Positions 63,243 through 64,000 of a DNA stretch of 64,000 nucleotides are shown in pieces. The position numbers were made by a program, and so were the translations under genes. The notes under the pieces are model-generated. The model ran no database searches, was not told where the DNA came from, and was given only the letters and a program-made list of their open reading frames with translations. This DNA is from Strongylocentrotus droebachiensis (Eukaryota; Echinodermata; Echinoidea; Camarodonta; Strongylocentrotidae): contig JAVYIG010007939.1 of assembly GCA_035222895.1 (NCBI GenBank), positions 1-64,000 of the forward strand, in the 5' to 3' direction. Within the stretch, counting starts at the first letter, position 1. Every line of letters starts with the position of its first letter.

Positions 63243-63888
63243 TTGATGCATGTTCACAATTTCACAATTCATCGAAGTTAACATCACATGAAAAATGAAT
63301 ATAATATAACAAATCATTTCAATACTACAATCCATTTGAATTGACTTCACATGAAAAAGAATATAACAATGATTTATCAAAGACATGTTGCTACTAATAT
63401 ACAGTTTGAAGAAAGAACACACAAGGTGATGAAACATAGGCGAATAGAGCTTGAATCGTTACAACACCTTTCAAATATATAACATAATAATAAAATTCAT
63501 GCATGACTTATAATGGTGCGGGGAAATATTGCAATTCAAAAGAAGATTATAACTTTTTAATTTCTAACATACATGAGGTGAGGTCTTAGTATAATTCTTT
63601 GATTTGCCCCTTAGTACTGCGCTTTACCCCCCCCCCCCCTCCCTCCATCATCTTCTCTCATTATATCCGACCACCATGCCTATTTTAATTGGTAGCCAGC
63701 CATCGTTGCGCTGATCATGACTGACGGATACAATACACAAAGCATATATTGCGTATGTGTAGTATAGCGGTTGTATGTGTACAATGCGATCCTTACACTT
63801 ATCAAATTGGCAATTTTTACACATTGGATGGGCTACCTTCATCTCCGATTAGGTGTGTGAAGAAAAGCTTCACCCCAGAGGCATAGAG
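63170..63888 (-). repeat. right arm tip of the giant foldback
   Basis: Reverse complement of 50,722-51,440, about 95% alike by eye, with small indels in the poly-C run. Confidence 0.92.
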
Positions 63889-64000
63889 ACTCTGACTAGG
63901 GAGCATAAACAAAGTCATACCGCGCGTCTACCGGTACGGTATCTGCGCTCTGCACTAGGGATGTGGCTCGGCGAAGTAGAACTATTCTATACTAGATCTT

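Larger units (their letters stand above)
50722..63888. mobile_element. giant foldback (TU-like) element, ~13 kb
   Basis: Left arm 50,722-55,190 and right arm about 61,290-63,888 are reverse complements. Each arm has a ~700-bp unique tip (from GGTGAAGCTTTTCTTCACAC inward to TTTTCTCTGGGAAAAGGGGC) and then an array of a 75-bp satellite. The arms differ in array length (about 49 against about 20 units). The loop (55,190-61,290) has no transposase frame. Architecture matches the TU foldback transposons described in sea urchins (long inverted repeats with tandem repeats). Outer ends are approximate because similarity fades at both tips. Confidence 0.85.

Overview
The window is animal nuclear DNA. 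It holds two multi-exon genes split by long GT-AG introns, a 5'-truncated non-LTR retrotransposon, tRNA-derived SINEs, many short inverted-repeat elements and long satellite arrays. The repeat style points to an echinoderm, most likely a sea urchin: dispersed ACCGGTA and TACATGTA words, and giant foldback elements whose arms are tandem repeats, as in the published sea-urchin TU elements. The species assignment is inference, not proof.

Left part (about 1.7-23.5 kb, + strand): a complete SLC18B1-like major-facilitator gene. I joined 13 coding exons that keep frame through every junction and give 567 residues. SLC18B1 is the vesicular polyamine transporter family. Its introns carry LINE, SINE, MITE and Tc1/mariner-like insertions and a roughly 73-bp minisatellite that ends just before exon 7.

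Middle (23.5-33.1 kb): intergenic DNA and probable long 3' UTRs of two convergent genes, with a Tc1/mariner-like element, SINEs and a MITE.

33.1-42.7 kb, - strand: a complete SLC41A-like (MgtE family) magnesium transporter with 9 coding exons and 566 residues. Both copies of the metal-pathway motif and the family's C-terminal tail are visible.

Right part (43-64 kb): no host gene recognised. It is a nest of transposons. A 2.5-kb hAT-like element (44,182-46,713) with 12-bp TIRs and a perfect 8-bp target duplication carries 13 copies of a ~120-bp repeat and sits inside an older MITE, an unfilled copy of which lies at the left edge of the window. A truncated LINE follows (47.0-48.3 kb). From about 50.7 to 63.9 kb lies one very large inverted repeat: each arm has a ~700-bp unique tip and an array of 75-bp satellite units. 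Its ~6-kb loop holds a second foldback element (56,488-59,507) built from the same ~120-bp repeat as the hAT-like element and centred on a ~790-bp palindrome. The right arm is interrupted by two small TIR elements, one carrying a frameshifted C2H2 zinc-finger fragment.

The two host genes are unrelated transporters (polyamine and Mg2+), and the sequence gives no sign that they are co-regulated. The most unusual content is the nested foldback system at 44-64 kb.
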